Positions 7,366 through 8,923 of a stretch of DNA of 8,923 nucleotides are shown here, in pieces. Under the pieces are notes generated by a model, which did no database searches, was not told the origin of the DNA, and worked only from the letters and a program-made list of their open reading frames with translations. Position numbers and translations under genes: made by a program. Source of the stretch: Puniceicoccales bacterium. GTDB lineage: Bacteria > Verrucomicrobiota > Verrucomicrobiia > Opitutales > Oceanipulchritudinaceae. Each line of letters opens with the position of its first letter. Position 1 is the stretch's first letter. The stretch covers positions 1 to 8,923 of the forward strand of contig JAUVDD010000050.1 in NCBI GenBank assembly GCA_030595525.1, read 5' to 3'.

Positions 7366-8600
7366 GCCTTGGCGGCCGGACCCTTCCATTTCATTCCAAC
7401 CAGACAAACGTCGTCTTCGAATACGTCGCTCGACGAGAATGAATGCAGATCTGAAATGATTGCATCGAGCATTAGCCTGACTGGTTGACGGGCGTAATTC
7501 GTGAGGTTCTCTGCCAAACGTGCCTTTCCAAACTGCTCTTGATCCGGATTGGTCGCCTCATAAATGCCATCACTGTACATCAGGAGAACATCTCCAGGAT
7601 CCAGTTGCTGTTCGACTGTTTTGAATTCGCAATCCTCGAAAAGCGCGAGAGCTGGGGATCGAAACGGATCCAGAATACTTGTCGAGAGTCGACATTTGGA
7701 GGTGTAACGAACAGGTCGGGGATGACCTGCACTGGCAAAGCGAACGAGCCCTGTTTCCGTATTAATAATCAAGTACAGCGCTGTAATGAACATCAAATCC
7801 TCGGATTGCCGAAAGATCGGGCAAATCCGCTGATTCAAATGTTGCATAAAACTGCCAGGGTCCGACTCAAGTACGGATATTTCCTCAATGAGGGAACGAA
7901 CAACAGCCGTTCCGAGTGCAGCTCGGACTCCATGGCCCATGACGTCACACAGGAAAATACCTGCTTCTTTTTTGGAGATCGCTTTAATGGAACAAAGATC
8001 ACCACCGACAAGCCCGCAGGCTTGGGTGTAATGGGAAAATTCTACTGATTGATCCTCTGGTTCTGCATTCAGTGGGAACGTAGGATAGGAATTTGGAAAA
8101 AATGCCTTCTGCAATTGGCCGGCCATCCGGAGGTCGGCTTCCATGGCATCCTTTAGCCGCTCAATTTCCGCGGAAAACTCAGCAGCTCTCAACTCGGCAG
8201 TTTTCTTGTCAGTGATATCACGGGAAACACCGAAGGTGCCCATGACATCACCGTCAGGACTGCGCATTGGCATTTTCGTTGTAGATACCCAGGTGACGCT
8301 TCCATCCGGCCATGTTTCCGCCTCTTCGATCCCGACAATCGGCTCACCTGAGGAAAGAATCTTCTTTTCATCCTTTAAAGCCTGTTCTGCGTGTTCCTTG
8401 GTGAAGACATCGGCATCCGTCTTTCCGATAGTATCCTTTAAACTTGGAAATCCATGCTTCATCATGCAGGAATTGTTAACCAGAAGAAAACGTGAATCCA
8501 GATCCTTGAAATATATAGCATCCGGAATATTTTCCAGCAGGTTCTGGAGGTAGATTTTTGCCTCTTTCGAACCGAGCGACCATGTATGTTTTTTGATCAT
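7362..8600 (-). CDS. PAS-domain SpoIIE/RsbU-type serine phosphatase
   Basis: A 412-residue signalling protein. Residues ~17-130 are a PAS/PAC sensor (NIPDAIYFKDLDSRFLLVNN, then GTFGVSRDITDKK). Residues ~131-165 are a coiled-coil linker of the kind that couples PAS to phosphatase. Residues ~186-405 are a PP2C/SpoIIE catalytic domain. Its metal-binding acids are visible: Asp201 (VGGD), Asp219 (CDVMGHGVRAAL), Asp344 (MYSDGIYEA) and Asp396/397 (FEDDVCLVGM); FASAGHPRPVRY is also family-typical. Relatives remove phosphate from anti-sigma-factor antagonists (partner switching), so a general-stress or sigma-factor role is likely, but no partner kinase or STAS protein is in the window. There are no transmembrane segments, so it is cytosolic. 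The frame extends upstream through the tRNA gene, which rules out earlier starts; ATG 8600 is chosen. It ends with a 4-bp stop overlap with the convergent gene. Confidence 0.93.
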   Translation of the reverse strand: MIKKHTWSLGSKEAKIYLQNLLENIPDAIYFKDLDSRFLLVNNSCMMKHGFPSLKDTIGKTDADVFTKEHAEQALKDEKKILSSGEPIVGIEEAETWPDGSVTWVSTTKMPMRSPDGDVMGTFGVSRDITDKKTAELRAAEFSAEIERLKDAMEADLRMAGQLQKAFFPNSYPTFPLNAEPEDQSVEFSHYTQACGLVGGDLCSIKAISKKEAGIFLCDVMGHGVRAALGTAVVRSLIEEISVLESDPGSFMQHLNQRICPIFRQSEDLMFITALYLIINTETGLVRFASAGHPRPVRYTSKCRLSTSILDPFRSPALALFEDCEFKTVEQQLDPGDVLLMYSDGIYEATNPDQEQFGKARLAENLTNYARQPVRLMLDAIISDLHSFSSSDVFEDDVCLVGMKWKGPAAKA

Positions 8601-8601
8601 G

Positions 8602-8615
8602 GGGAACACTTTCCC
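8602..8615 (-). repeat. Small inverted repeat in the phosphatase leader
   Basis: GGGAA at 8602-8606 and TTCCC at 8611-8615 are exact reverse complements around a 4-nt loop. The repeat lies directly before the phosphatase ATG at 8600, after the tRNA 3' end at 8619. As RNA it would form a 5-bp hairpin covering the only purine-rich stretch (AGGGAA) that could act as ribosome binding site. It may affect translation or tRNA 3' processing. Confidence 0.4.
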
Positions 8616-8618
8616 TAC

Positions 8619-8695
8619 TGGTAGCAGAGGCCGGAATTGAACCGGCGACCTCAGGCTTATGAGTCCCACGCTCTAACCATCTGAGCTACCCTGCC
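8619..8695 (-). tRNA. tRNA-Met (anticodon CAT), probably elongator
   Basis: A 77-nt cloverleaf with encoded CCA. The acceptor pairs GGCAGGG with CTCTGCT (two G-U pairs), discriminator A. The D arm is GCTC/GAGC, the anticodon loop CTCATAA, and the T arm GCCGG/TTCAATT/CCGGC. The anticodon stem TGGGA/GCCTG is weak: two G-U pairs, two G-C pairs and an A31-G39 mismatch next to the loop. It lacks the three G-C pairs and the 1-72 mismatch of initiator tRNA. A CAT anticodon could also be tRNA-Ile2 read with lysidine, but the acceptor (A4-U69, G5-C68) is unlike the C-rich E. coli Ile2 acceptor, so elongator Met is favoured. Confidence 0.9.
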
Positions 8696-8712
8696 ACAGT
8701 AAAAAGGAAGTT

Positions 8713-8739
8713 ATCATAGGGGCTCACCAGTCAAGTCAA
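8713..8739 (-). promoter_or_regulatory. Sigma-70-type promoter for the tRNA and probably the phosphatase
   Basis: Reading leftward, TTGACT (8739-8734) matches the -35 consensus in five of six bases and TATGAT (8718-8713) matches the -10 in five of six, with a slightly short 15-nt spacer. Transcription would start near 8706, about 10 nt before the tRNA 5' end at 8695, which is typical. TTGACT is repeated once, overlapping by one base (8734-8729). No other good promoter is seen between the terminator at 8798 and the tRNA. Confidence 0.65.
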
Positions 8740-8797
8740 GCCGCAAACGGGGAGAATTTCGATTTCCGTGATTCCTACACGGTAAATTGATAGGGAT

Positions 8798-8832
8798 AAA
8801 AAAACGGCCCTGCGCCAGAGGGCGAGGGCCGT
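8798..8832 (-). terminator. Strong intrinsic terminator of the leftward gene at the right edge
   Basis: ACGGCCCT (8804-8811) and AGGGCCGT (8825-8832) are perfect 8-bp inverted repeats. The stem continues inward with CGCC (8813-8816) against GGCG (8821-8824), with G8812 bulged, closing on a 4-nt AGAG loop. On the minus strand the stem is followed by seven T residues (8804-8798). It lies 26 nt past the TAA of the partial gene on its right and separates that gene from the tRNA transcript. Confidence 0.9.
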
Positions 8833-8858
8833 CGAAAGGAACAATATCAACTTTAAGC

Positions 8859-8923
8859 TTAGGCAGTTGGTACTTCCTCGATCGTTCTGAGGATGCGGCC
8901 AACAATCTTGTAGGGGTCGCCTT
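8859..8923 (-). CDS. C-terminal end of an unidentified leftward gene (partial)
   Basis: Only the last 20 codons and a TAA stop (8861-8859) are in the window. The frame reads GDPYKIVGRILRTIEEVPTA. It is supported as a real gene end because a strong intrinsic terminator on the same strand follows 26 nt later and the other two frames on this strand show nothing gene-like. The fragment is too short for me to name the protein. Confidence 0.6.
   Translation of the reverse strand, partial: GDPYKIVGRILRTIEEVPTA

Noticed and set aside
7366..7378. GGCC/GGCC inverted repeat just past the convergent stops as a possible terminator
   Set aside because: Only 4 bp, no T-run follows, and it lies inside the phosphatase coding sequence.
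8601..8669. Upstream N-terminal extension of the phosphatase frame (23 residues)
   Set aside because: It runs through the tRNA gene; PAS homology begins only after the ATG at 8600.
8766..8782. CCGTG/CACGG inverted repeat downstream of the terminator
   Set aside because: A 5-bp stem with a 7-nt loop and no U-tract is within chance expectation; no role can be argued.
1..8923. Mobile element, CRISPR array, toxin-antitoxin or defence island
   Set aside because: No transposase, integrase, direct-repeat array, paired small ORFs or nuclease genes are visible; the genes are largely housekeeping or regulatory types with uniform composition. The tRNA shows no duplicated 3' end that would mark an integration site.

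Overview
The window looks like ordinary chromosomal DNA of roughly 50% GC, densely packed with genes on both strands. I see no insertion sequence, phage gene, CRISPR array or rRNA. The organism is most likely a member of the Verrucomicrobiota, probably an Opitutae/Puniceicoccales relative. That is inferred mainly from the very long GreA-type transcription factor (a large N-terminal region before a normal GreA module) and from a membrane-anchored coiled-coil protein with a sugar-binding-like C-terminal domain, both of which I associate with that group. It is not proven from the sequence.

Layout from left to right: (1) ptsI, enzyme I of the PEP:sugar phosphotransferase system, on the + strand (84-1865). 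(2) A leftward pair: a GreA-family elongation factor with a long N-terminal extension (4662-2797), then an ArsR-type DNA-binding domain fused to a SAM-dependent methyltransferase (2797-1862). The two are joined by a TAATG stop/start overlap. (3) A 168-nt divergent regulatory region (4663-4830) holding a perfect 7-bp inverted repeat. (4) A rightward pair: rsmB, an rRNA cytosine-C5 methyltransferase (4831-6081), and a two-TM, coiled-coil, highly acidic protein (6100-7365). (5) A leftward unit: a tRNA with a CAT anticodon (8695-8619), probably elongator Met, followed 18 nt later by a PAS-SpoIIE/RsbU-type phosphatase (8600-7362). A good promoter lies just upstream of the tRNA. (6) At the right edge, the last 20 codons of a leftward gene and its strong intrinsic terminator.

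Nucleic-acid information processing recurs (transcript cleavage factor, rRNA methyltransferase, tRNA), alongside signalling (PTS enzyme I, PAS phosphatase). No dedicated multi-gene novel system is evident. The more unusual signals are regulatory or architectural. An A8 slippery run sits exactly between the DNA-binding and methyltransferase domains of the fusion protein, with a -1-frame stop shortly after. The phosphatase has no room for its own promoter between itself and the tRNA. Both convergent gene pairs share four bases across their stop codons. The GreA and membrane proteins have unusual domain compositions.
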